This document shows positions 29,701 through 36,696 of a stretch of DNA of 64,000 nt, piece by piece (position 1 is the first letter of the stretch; the number at the start of each line of letters is the position of its first letter). The notes below the pieces were generated by a model that saw only the letters and a program-made list of their open reading frames with translations, was not told the DNA's origin and did no database searches. Both the position numbers and the translations under genes were made by a program. The stretch spans positions 4,911,001 to 4,975,000 of the forward strand of contig NZ_JAUOEO010000001.1 in assembly GCF_030540825.1 (NCBI RefSeq), given 5' to 3'. The DNA is from Flavivirga spongiicola (lineage in GTDB: Bacteria > Bacteroidota > Bacteroidia > Flavobacteriales > Flavobacteriaceae).

Positions 29701-30737
29701 AGTAAAAGTTCATCTTTGTACTCACTAATCTTATTCAAGTTTTTAATAGACTCCAAATCTTCTCTGTACATGCCGTTAACAGAAGTAGCATATACTTTTT
29801 CTATAAAATCAAGTTTTTCCTGGTATTCAAAAGCTTTAAATTTGGTATTCAATTTCATATTATCAAAAGCCAAACGTATCGCTACAGGATTAATCCATTT
29901 CAATTTATTTTGAAGGTTGTAAATTTCGCTCGCTCTTTTGAATAACTCTAGATATTTACCTAATTGTTCTGACTTCGGCAATTCTGCTGCTTCCTTAAGT
30001 AAATTTTCAAAATGCTCTGGCTTATCTAACAAATTAACAAGATTGTTAACTACTGTCCTTTCAGCCAAACAATCGTCAGACATCAACCATGATAAAGAAC
30101 TTATATTCAACATATTAAAAAACAAAGGACCTATTTTGGGAAACTTCGAAACTAATTGTTTCTTAATAATGTTTGCAGAAACGTTTTGGACTACAAACCT
30201 AACAGAAGCTTGTGCATTAGAGCCGTCATCAATACCAACAAGTGCTTCAAACCGAACGTATTTTTCATTTAGATTAAAAACAACTTCTCCATCTGCATGA
30301 AGAAAAATTCCATGATCATACACTTTTGATTGTATTGTAAGCTTTTTACCATGACCATTAATATTTTTTAATGGTTCCCAATATCCAGCATGCCCGGATT
30401 GTATCTCTAGCGCATCCACGTAATCAAAACTACCATCAGCTTTAAATAATTTTACGTCTGCCCATACAGCATGATCCCAACCATTTCCATCTTCAGTACC
30501 ATCTGAGATCATAACTAAATTCTCAACCCCAGTTATGTCTACAGATAATTTCTCTGGTGTATCTCCTTTTCTTAATACTTTTGAATTAACCGGGAAACGA
30601 TCCCCTAACTCCTTTCGGAGTTCCTTCTTCAATTCAATTACACTTTGACTCCAATTCTTTTTAGCAGTTGGAGTTTGTGCCCAGCCACTGGCTGCTAACA
30701 TTAAAAACACCAATAATAAGTTTATAGATTTCAACAT
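26745..30737 (-). CDS. Giant exported fusion: NPCBM, beta-propeller with c-heme motifs, and FGE-like domain
   Basis: The 1330-residue protein has a signal peptide (MLKSINLLLVFLMLAASGWAQ). An NPCBM carbohydrate-binding-like domain follows at about 50-190 (WDHAVWADVKLF, GIFLHADGEVVFNL, FEALVGIDDG), then a long helical part. Next is a WD40/hydrazine-synthase-alpha-like propeller at about 400-820, and two CxxCH c-heme motifs (CTGCH at 824, CISCH at 874). From about 1055 to the end is a formylglycine-generating-enzyme fold (IPAGSFVMGAN, PAVRVSWEEAMTF, LPTESQWEWAARAG, MIGNVSEWTRS, AVRGGSW). The C-terminal FGE cysteine pair is absent, so sulfatase activation is unlikely. It is the last gene of the IclR cluster. 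The architecture is known mostly from Planctomycetes-type genomes. Confidence 0.85.
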   Translation of the reverse strand: MLKSINLLLVFLMLAASGWAQTPTAKKNWSQSVIELKKELRKELGDRFPVNSKVLRKGDTPEKLSVDITGVENLVMISDGTEDGNGWDHAVWADVKLFKADGSFDYVDALEIQSGHAGYWEPLKNINGHGKKLTIQSKVYDHGIFLHADGEVVFNLNEKYVRFEALVGIDDGSNAQASVRFVVQNVSANIIKKQLVSKFPKIGPLFFNMLNISSLSWLMSDDCLAERTVVNNLVNLLDKPEHFENLLKEAAELPKSEQLGKYLELFKRASEIYNLQNKLKWINPVAIRLAFDNMKLNTKFKAFEYQEKLDFIEKVYATSVNGMYREDLESIKNLNKISEYKDELLLANPLLDFDKIIAVRYKLGNRARKAMAPEIGTQSNNWSSHMSARKSNFDCELSVLSNLRGDVQSKTIYKPINSAPLNSLKLHWDADRLMFTSVNKDNLWQIFEMDLNSNKVRQLTQVDEEDLEFFDGAYLPSGKIVAASNIAYQGVPCVNSADIVGSFCVYDPKSKDLRRISFGQDNDWCPEVMNNGRLMQLRWEYSDITHYFSRIMLHMNPDGTNKKELYGSGSYWPNSLFDAKPLPGKNNSQFIGVVSGHHGIARSGRLVMFDPAKGRREADGVMQEIPYRYKSVIPEIKDGLVDDVWPQFLKPQVLSKDYFLVTAKLNPESLWGLYLVDVFDNVTLIAEFEGEGLAETIPVFKKETPPIIPDKVNLDNMESTVYIQDIYTGQGTEGIERGTIKELRVFAYEFAYAKSPSGHMVQGIQAGWDMKRILGTVPVEEDGSVIFKIPSNIPISMQPLDENGAAVQLMRSWVTGMPGEVISCTGCHEDQNTIAQPKFTLASRKTPIKITPPEAGVRAFTFDLEIQPILDRHCISCHDGNESELNFKDRSIDKVTGFGKSYLALHPFVNRQGPEGEMPVTNPMEYHVSTSDLIQHLEKGHKNVKLTDRELRTVYEWIDLNVPYHGTFKIQDVFGINPEIRRNELMVKYANTKVDWIKEIDEYINHLDSKGKIEPVIPEEVKPLKEKKIKLKNWPFDTTTATKMQSQTRKKEIVVDLNETIKIKLKYIPAGSFVMGANHGDVDAYPPSKQVLKKGFWMSEYEISNEQLRALFPTHDSRYQVQFWKDHTTPGYPANNPNQPAVRVSWEEAMTFCEILSDKTGLKISLPTESQWEWAARAGSDSEFWYGDESIDFSEYANLADMQLADMAVTGVDPKPMSKNNPLRPYFDYIPRSKVVDDGSMLAVSVGSYKPNPWGLYDMIGNVSEWTRSDYKPYPYKNDDGRNSGNLKVQKAVRGGSWKDRSEKASSFYRKKYASNQKVFNVGFRIIVEE

Positions 30738-30766
30738 CTCTTTTGTTTATAAATTAAAAAAACAGT

Positions 30767-31669
30767 TTACCTTTTATATTTTGGAAATGATTCCATATCG
30801 AGAGTGGATACATTTCCAAAATTCTTATAATCTTCAATTTTCCAAATCAGGTTTTTATCGGCATCAATTTCAAAAACCTGTGCTACTTTTTTCTCATCTC
30901 CGGCATGCCCTCCCCAATTACAAATAATGGTATTCCCATTTTTAAGCCGAATAGCTTCTGCTACAAATCGAAGCGGAACACCAGCAAGATCATGTTCTTT
31001 AAGTTCCCAAACGACTGCCCCGGTATTAGGGTTTATTTCCCTCATTTTATGAGTGTCGCCACAGCTTAACAACCAATTTCCGGATTTTAATACGACCAGA
31101 GAAAAAACAAATATGCCTGTTTTGACCTGTCTAACAACTTTACCTCTTGCGTCAATTTCAAAAACTAACTTCTTTCCTAAAAGTGGGACTAAATAGTTTC
31201 CGTTGGCCGTTTTACTAATTTTTCTAAATTGACCATGAGGGTTTTTAATACCTGTTTCAAAGGAAATATCTACTATCTTTTCTCCATCAGACGAAAATTC
31301 TAATAGTTTAGCCGGATTGCCACAAATTCCGAGTAAAATATTACCTTCATCTGTTAATGAGGCTGATTGAACCTCAGAACTCTCATCACATAGATACTCC
31401 CAAAGTACCTGATGATTTTGATCAATCAGTTTAGCGCCTTGTCTAAAAGAGTACAATACCTTTCCTTTAGAAAATTGGTTAACCGAATTGCATTCTTGTC
31501 CTTCTTCTAATTGATGGCTCCATAACTTCGTTCCCTGGTTATCAACAAGGGCAATTTCCTTCCAACCAGAACCTCCAATATAATAGTTGGATTTAGTTGT
31601 TGAACATGAACATATCAAAAACGAATAGACTATACATACAACTACGGAAACCTTTATATTATGTATCAT
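30767..31669 (-). CDS. PQQ-like beta-propeller lipoprotein
   Basis: A 300-residue lipoprotein (signal ends FLICSC) made of propeller blades of the type WKEIALVDNQGTKLWSHQ, VLWEYLCDES, LEFSSDGEKI and GAVVWELKEHD. It ends with NTIICNWGGHAGDEKKVAQV. The D-x-x-G-x-x-x-W pattern resembles PQQ-binding-like and arylsulfotransferase propellers, but I see no quinone ligands. It lies 54 bases after the LsrF-like gene in the cluster and 29 bases before the large fusion gene. It probably sits in the envelope beside the cytochrome proteins of the cluster. Function unknown. Confidence 0.75.
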   Translation of the reverse strand: MIHNIKVSVVVCIVYSFLICSCSTTKSNYYIGGSGWKEIALVDNQGTKLWSHQLEEGQECNSVNQFSKGKVLYSFRQGAKLIDQNHQVLWEYLCDESSEVQSASLTDEGNILLGICGNPAKLLEFSSDGEKIVDISFETGIKNPHGQFRKISKTANGNYLVPLLGKKLVFEIDARGKVVRQVKTGIFVFSLVVLKSGNWLLSCGDTHKMREINPNTGAVVWELKEHDLAGVPLRFVAEAIRLKNGNTIICNWGGHAGDEKKVAQVFEIDADKNLIWKIEDYKNFGNVSTLDMESFPKYKR

Positions 31670-31723
31670 AGAAGCCCATGAATAATAAGTATTTTCATAA
31701 CGAGAATAACTAAATACATTAAA

Positions 31724-32611
31724 TTATATGCTAGTAACTTCATGTGATTTTAAATCATTAAACATTTCAAATGCATCTTTAGGGATCAAATTCTCATGAA
31801 CCACAGCGCTAACAGCCTGAATCATAGCCCCAGGGTTTTCTGACTGAAAAACATTACGTCCCATATCAACCCCGGCAGCTCCCTCATTAATTGCCATATA
31901 ACTAAGTTTTAACGCATCTAACTCTGGCAGTTTTTTTCCTCCAGCAACTACAATAGGTACTGGACAAGATGAGGTCACCTTTGAAAAGCCTTCAGTATAA
32001 TACGTTTTAACAATGTTCGCTCCATTCTCGGCACACATACGTGATGCCAGACTAAAATAACGGGCATCTCTAACCATATCTTTACCAACAGCCGTTACCC
32101 CCATTACAGGAATACCCGCTTTTTGACCAGCATCAACAGCTTTACATATATTAGCCATCGTAATAGCCTCGGTGGATGTATCTCCTACTGAAGCCATAAC
32201 AGCTATGGCCGAAGCATTCATACGAACAGCATCTTGAATATCAATTAATACGTTGTGATTCAACTCAGTCAATATGGATGTTCCAGCATCAGATCGTAAA
32301 CAGATTGGTTTATTCGAATTAGCAGGAATATTTGAACGGATCATACCGCGAGCCCCCATTAAACAATCTGCATATTTAATTAATGGTGTAATAGTTAAAT
32401 CAATTCGTTCTAGACCAGAAGTAGGTCCCATAATAAAACCATGATCGAAAGCCAACATGACTGTTCGTCCTGTAGATGGCCGGAAAATACGGGAAAGACG
32501 ATCTTTCATTCCCCAGTCCATGTTATCACTCCCTTTTAAATAAAAAGCTTGGTTACTAACAGGTTCATTTGAAAAATTATTCCCTTCTCTTAAATCATCT
32601 AAATCAGCCAT
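31724..32611 (-). CDS. LsrF-like DeoC/FbaB-family aldolase/thiolase
   Basis: A 295-residue TIM-barrel protein that resembles E. coli LsrF almost end to end: MADLDDL start, DWGMKDRLSRIF, TVMLAFDHGF, GPTSGLERID, VGKDMVRDARYFSLA, KTYY with the Schiff-base-type Lys at 202, PVPIVVAGGKKLPE and GVDMGRNVFQSE. LsrF transfers an acetyl group of phospho-3-hydroxypentane-2,4-dione to CoA, giving DHAP and acetyl-CoA in AI-2 breakdown. Here no lsr transporter, LsrK or LsrG is present; DhaL and DhaK stand directly upstream instead. It may act on a related phosphorylated diketone or as a class I ketose-phosphate aldolase. Confidence 0.88.
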   Translation of the reverse strand: MADLDDLREGNNFSNEPVSNQAFYLKGSDNMDWGMKDRLSRIFRPSTGRTVMLAFDHGFIMGPTSGLERIDLTITPLIKYADCLMGARGMIRSNIPANSNKPICLRSDAGTSILTELNHNVLIDIQDAVRMNASAIAVMASVGDTSTEAITMANICKAVDAGQKAGIPVMGVTAVGKDMVRDARYFSLASRMCAENGANIVKTYYTEGFSKVTSSCPVPIVVAGGKKLPELDALKLSYMAINEGAAGVDMGRNVFQSENPGAMIQAVSAVVHENLIPKDAFEMFNDLKSHEVTSI

Positions 32612-32653
32612 AATATTTTTTTAAATTATATAATACTCTTTAATTATTTACAT

Positions 32654-33277
32654 TTATACGTATTGTTCAATTGCCTTGGAAAATGACTCAAACATGCAAG
32701 CCCAAGAAGTAGCTCCTGGATCTGCTGTTCCAATTGATCGTTCTCCTAAATGACGTGCTCTGCCAAAATTTGCCTTCATAGCAATGGTTTTTTCTGCTCC
32801 AACCAAAGCTGCCTTTGCTCCTTTATTTAAGATTTCAACTATATCGCCTTCAGCACTCTCAATAGCCTCGACTGCTGGAACTAAAGCGTCCATCATAGTT
32901 TTATCTCCTATCTTTGCCTTTGTTTGTGTTTGAAGCATGTTTAAACCAGATCTAAACATGTTCTTTACTTCCTTGACATCTAATGCATCACCTTTTGAAG
33001 CATCTGCCATTCCCATAAAAAAAGCGCCCATAAGTGTACTTGTAGAACCACATGATTCTTCCATAGTGCCAAAGGCCATGTTACCTAACATTTCGTTAAA
33101 TTCGACACCACTTTCACCTGCTTTCATTACAGCATTAAGAGCAGCAACAATGGCTGTTCCATGATCTCCATCTCCAGCTACAGCATCTAAGTTTGAGAGT
33201 TCTTCGGCACGTTCGGTAATATTTGTTAACGCAAACCTCATCATACTTTTAAAAGCATCTATAGTCAACTTCTCCAT
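32654..33277 (-). CDS. DhaL-like kinase ATP-binding subunit
   Basis: A 207-residue DhaL-family protein. DAVAGDGDHGTA (31-42) holds the Asp residues that bind Mg-ATP. CGSTSTLMGAFFMGMA and GRARHLGERSIGTADPGA are the other family motifs, including the arginine-containing phosphate contacts. In dihydroxyacetone kinases this subunit supplies the phosphoryl group to a substrate bound covalently in DhaK. It begins 3 bases after the dhaK-like stop. No PTS component DhaM is nearby, so an ATP-dependent kinase is more likely than the PTS type. Confidence 0.88.
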   Translation of the reverse strand: MEKLTIDAFKSMMRFALTNITERAEELSNLDAVAGDGDHGTAIVAALNAVMKAGESGVEFNEMLGNMAFGTMEESCGSTSTLMGAFFMGMADASKGDALDVKEVKNMFRSGLNMLQTQTKAKIGDKTMMDALVPAVEAIESAEGDIVEILNKGAKAALVGAEKTIAMKANFGRARHLGERSIGTADPGATSWACMFESFSKAIEQYV

Positions 33278-33280
33278 AAC

Positions 33281-34318
33281 TTAATTTTTGCCTATTACTG
33301 TCCAATATGGAGCATCAGAAGTGCAATCTTTCAAGTAAATAGCATGATCATCATCACATTTACCTAAAATCATCTGAAAACCAGATTGCTCTTGTACAGT
33401 TAATATTTCTGTTATTTTACCTTCCACTAATTGACATCCTGCTGCTTCAAGGATTTGACAAGATTTTCGGAAAATAATATTCATTTCCATATGTGTGGTA
33501 GCTCCAACACCATTGATATAAAGAAGCATTCTGTCATCTGTCTTTGCCTCTAACTTTTCCATAAGTTGGGTTATCATATATGTGGCTGTTTCATCTGCAC
33601 TAAGAAGTTCCATACGACCGCCACCGCCTTCACCATGCTGTCCCATACCAATTTCCATAACACCTTCTGGAAGCTCAGCTATAATGCCACCATTTTGTGG
33701 ATGTGTACATGACTTCATTGCCACAGCAAGCGTTGCAACCTGATTATTGAAACGCTCGCCTATTTCACATAACTCATCTAGCGATTTACCTTCCTCTGCT
33801 GCTGCACCTAAAATTTTATATAAAGGCACGCAACCTGCTAATCCACGACGATCCTCATCAGGTGTAGAATTACCTGCACTTATATCATCATGAGTAAGAA
33901 TGCTTTTTACATTGATGTTATGGCGTTCAGCCATTTGCATAGCCATATTAGCACTCATAACATCACCAGCATGATTTAAAACAATTAGGAGTACACCAGC
34001 TTCACGATTAAATTCTTTAAGCGCTTGAAGGAGACGAGGTGCACCAGGAGCAGCGAAAATATCACCAACTACTGAGCAATCAAGCATGCCCTCTCCCACG
34101 AAACCACTTAGAGCAGGCTCATGACCAGCACCACCTAAAGTAACAATGGCAACCTTATCTTGAGGCTTTGGATGGGTACGAACAACCGTATACTCATCTA
34201 AAAGTGTCACTTTATCCCTATATGCCATCGTATATCCCTCTAATAACTCTTTAGTAATATTATTAGGGTCATTAATAAATTTTTTGATTTGAGAAGTGTT
34301 TGCTATTTCAGACATCAT
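33281..34318 (-). CDS. DhaK-like kinase substrate-binding subunit
   Basis: A 345-residue DhaK-family protein. TLGGAGHEPALSGFVGEGML (60-79) and GMGQHGEGG (225-233) match the substrate site; His 228 aligns with the His that forms a hemiaminal with dihydroxyacetone. The usual NYTGD motif reads NHAGD here, and THDDISAGNSTPDEDRRGLA also differs from classical DhaK. The substrate may therefore be another small ketone, such as erythrulose or a dihydroxy-pentanedione. Two adjacent ATGs open the frame. It is coupled to the DhaL-like gene and followed by the LsrF-like gene. Confidence 0.87.
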   Translation of the reverse strand: MMSEIANTSQIKKFINDPNNITKELLEGYTMAYRDKVTLLDEYTVVRTHPKPQDKVAIVTLGGAGHEPALSGFVGEGMLDCSVVGDIFAAPGAPRLLQALKEFNREAGVLLIVLNHAGDVMSANMAMQMAERHNINVKSILTHDDISAGNSTPDEDRRGLAGCVPLYKILGAAAEEGKSLDELCEIGERFNNQVATLAVAMKSCTHPQNGGIIAELPEGVMEIGMGQHGEGGGGRMELLSADETATYMITQLMEKLEAKTDDRMLLYINGVGATTHMEMNIIFRKSCQILEAAGCQLVEGKITEILTVQEQSGFQMILGKCDDDHAIYLKDCTSDAPYWTVIGKN

Positions 34319-34347
34319 TTTATATTTTTTGTTTTAACTAAGTTTTA

Positions 34348-34665
34348 TTATTTGTCAAATTGCATAAGCTCGATAGGAGCGCCTTCTTCTTCTACAAAAG
34401 CAATGGTTAAACCATCTTTTGGAGAGAAAGGCTCAATTAAAATTGTTTTGCCTTCCATTTCGACTTGCAAATCTTCAACCTGATAAGCAATATGTGCTGT
34501 CGTCTGAATCAATTCTGGAAATTCAGAACCTGATTCAAATCGTAACCACTCAATTTTGTTTGCGCTATTGGTATAGTCTGTAATAAATAATTTGGCGCCC
34601 TCCATATAATTTTCTTCAGGCTGAACGACTTTCGTTGGAATCCCAATGTGATCTAATTTTCTCAT
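34348..34665 (-). CDS. VOC superfamily (glyoxalase-like) protein
   Basis: A 105-residue single-module vicinal-oxygen-chelate protein: RKLDHIGIPTK opens the first beta-alpha-beta-beta-beta unit, and TTAHIAYQVEDLQ and GLTIAFVEEEGAPIELMQF close the second. The His in LDHIGI, the His in TTAHIAY and the Glu in PIELMQ could bind a metal. VOC enzymes isomerise or cleave compounds with adjacent oxygens (hemithioacetals, epimerisable acyl-CoAs). In this cluster it might isomerise the diketone or ketose intermediate, which is inference only. It lies 29 bases before the dhaK-like gene. Confidence 0.82.
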   Translation of the reverse strand: MRKLDHIGIPTKVVQPEENYMEGAKLFITDYTNSANKIEWLRFESGSEFPELIQTTAHIAYQVEDLQVEMEGKTILIEPFSPKDGLTIAFVEEEGAPIELMQFDK

Positions 34666-34764
34666 TTTTAAACCATTTAAATAATTAATAACATTATTGA
34701 TTAAGAACAGAAAAAGTGATTTCTACAACTGTTAAGTCCTGCTCTTTTTAACTAAAACAACTTC

Positions 34765-35460
34765 TTACATATTACCCATAATATCAGTAAAGGATACATT
34801 TGGATTGGTAAAACGAAGCGCTGCACCATCATGATAATTCGCATACTCCGAGACCACAGCTCCTTGATCTCCAGCCAACATAAAGTGTGGGGCTTCCAAT
34901 CGACCTAAAGTCTGTAAGCCATTTAATTTTAGTTCATTCACATTAGACACAGTGATAAAACCTTTCTGACTTTCAGGCGTTTTAGGGTTATTGGCCGTAG
35001 TTTCACCTTCTCCAAAATTGTAAATGGAACCACCACGTACATGCCACGTTTCCATTTTGGTTATATCATCAGTTTTTACATGTTTGTGTTCTGCAATCAT
35101 CTGTCCAGGCAATAGAAAAATTTCATGAGCAAAATAGGTATACTCCTTACTATTATGCCAAAACACACCTGCCATACCAACATTAGCAAAATCACCTAAT
35201 CCAAAATCTGTGATAAACATATTTTTCTCCAAAAACGCATCAAAAGGAACATGATAAAATGCCATCAATTCCTTATAAGCATTTAAAGCCTTTTCTGGGT
35301 TTAATATCCCATCGTCATAGAAATACTCATTAGTATACTTCTTCATTTCTGTTTTTTTAAAATCTAATTTTTTTTCACCTGAACCAAAGGAACATGACGA
35401 ACTCGACACAAGTCCTAAGGAGCCGATTGCTGTAGCTTTTAATGCGTCTCTTCTTTTCAT
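34765..35460 (-). CDS. Tat-type lipoprotein with D-lyxose-isomerase-like cupin domain
   Basis: A 231-residue protein. MKRRDALKATAIGSLGLVSS looks like a twin-arginine signal and is followed by a Cys (SSSC, residue 23) that would be lipidated. The mature part has cupin features: PGQMIAEHKH (His 125 and 127), METWHVRGGSIYNFGEGE and a late AGDQGAVVSEY. The arrangement resembles YdaE-type D-lyxose ketol-isomerases, which hold a metal with His, His, Glu and His. If that is right, it acts outside the cytoplasm, unusual for an isomerase. Annotation by resemblance only. Confidence 0.6.
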   Translation of the reverse strand: MKRRDALKATAIGSLGLVSSSSCSFGSGEKKLDFKKTEMKKYTNEYFYDDGILNPEKALNAYKELMAFYHVPFDAFLEKNMFITDFGLGDFANVGMAGVFWHNSKEYTYFAHEIFLLPGQMIAEHKHVKTDDITKMETWHVRGGSIYNFGEGETTANNPKTPESQKGFITVSNVNELKLNGLQTLGRLEAPHFMLAGDQGAVVSEYANYHDGAALRFTNPNVSFTDIMGNM

Positions 35461-35572
35461 TTTTTAAATTTTTAATTGCCCTAACTGTTAGTATAAGTCT
35501 GTACCTAACAAAATGATACTAATAATCTTAGCTTGATTTATAATTATTTATATACTATATATAGAATTCATT

Positions 35573-36682
35573 TTATACTGTAACTTTTGCAAATGCCTCG
35601 ATCTCTACCAGTAGTTCTTCTCTGCAAATATCTGCTTCTACATAAACAGCTGGTACATCAGATAAACGACTCTCACAAACTCGTTTCACAGCCCCATAAT
35701 CAGGAGGATTCTTCACATAAACACGTATAAATTCCAACTTGGGTTCACAGAAACTTAATGCCTCTTTAGAAATCAGGTTTTTAATATTATCAATGGTAAT
35801 ATTGGTTTGCTCAGAAGCATTATTCAATGCCAAACTTTCTTCACCAACAATAGCAGCTGTACCAGATACAAAAACAGAAACAGATTGCTTTTCTTCGATT
35901 AGCTTTGCTCTTTCAAATTTGGGGGTAGATCTTTGCTTCAAGACGCTATCTCCTGCTCCCAACAAAACGTCATTTGAATAGATATGTGCATTAACTTGTT
36001 TCGAGTTCATTAATGGAAACTCTCCCAAATGTCCCTTCATAGCAATGACATCAATTAATAAAGGAGCATAACGTGTTCCAATACCTGTAGCCGCAGGAAA
36101 CCCTTTCTTCCAATTTACGCCCTCATAAAACAGCGTTCTTGCATCGTTAAATTGCTGGTAATGTTGAAAATCTTTTTCAAACCGAGTAATATCAGGAATA
36201 TAATTCCATTGACGAACAATAGATGAAATAGGCATATTTTCAAATTCCAACACCGCTCTAATCACTCGGAAAATGGCTCTAGATTGTTGTGGAATAGTTT
36301 GATCTTTTTTGCCGTGTATCCCAGAAATAAATAGCATTTTTTCATCACCAACACCAACTTTTGCATAAGAAACATCGTTATAAGAAGTATATAAAACTTC
36401 GCTTTCTTTTTTGGCCAGAATAAGTTCTATAATAAGTTCTGAGTTTAGAGGTTTTTGAGATACATAAGAAATCCCCATCATATTGGAACCAAACTTGGCC
36501 TGTCCCTTTTCACGGATGAAGTCTAAATTCTCAAAATAATTTTCTTCTGAATTTGAAGCAAAAAAAACACTCATCTTCAACAAACACTCTTCCTGTTCAA
36601 TTTTAGAGAAAGCATCCATAAATGCTGTTTTAAAACTGCCTGTAACGGAGGAGTAAGCATATTCAAATTTCAAATCCAACAT
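35573..36682 (-). CDS. Rid/YjgF- and chorismatase-like protein
   Basis: A 369-residue protein without signal peptide. The C-terminal ~130 residues look like a RidA/YjgF domain (VFVSGTAAIVGEESLA ... VYVKNPPDYGAVKRVCES ... AVYVEADICREELLVEIEAF). The Arg typical of the RidA active site is replaced by a Cys-Arg context (DICREELLVE). The N-terminal ~200 residues (MLFISGIHGKK, ATGIGTRYA) recall FkbO/Hyg5-type chorismatases, which are built from two Rid-like halves. A hydrolase or lyase acting on an enol ether or imine is possible. It lies 14 bases after the MauG-like gene. Confidence 0.6.
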   Translation of the reverse strand: MLDLKFEYAYSSVTGSFKTAFMDAFSKIEQEECLLKMSVFFASNSEENYFENLDFIREKGQAKFGSNMMGISYVSQKPLNSELIIELILAKKESEVLYTSYNDVSYAKVGVGDEKMLFISGIHGKKDQTIPQQSRAIFRVIRAVLEFENMPISSIVRQWNYIPDITRFEKDFQHYQQFNDARTLFYEGVNWKKGFPAATGIGTRYAPLLIDVIAMKGHLGEFPLMNSKQVNAHIYSNDVLLGAGDSVLKQRSTPKFERAKLIEEKQSVSVFVSGTAAIVGEESLALNNASEQTNITIDNIKNLISKEALSFCEPKLEFIRVYVKNPPDYGAVKRVCESRLSDVPAVYVEADICREELLVEIEAFAKVTV

Positions 36683-36696
36683 ATCTCTAACTTATA

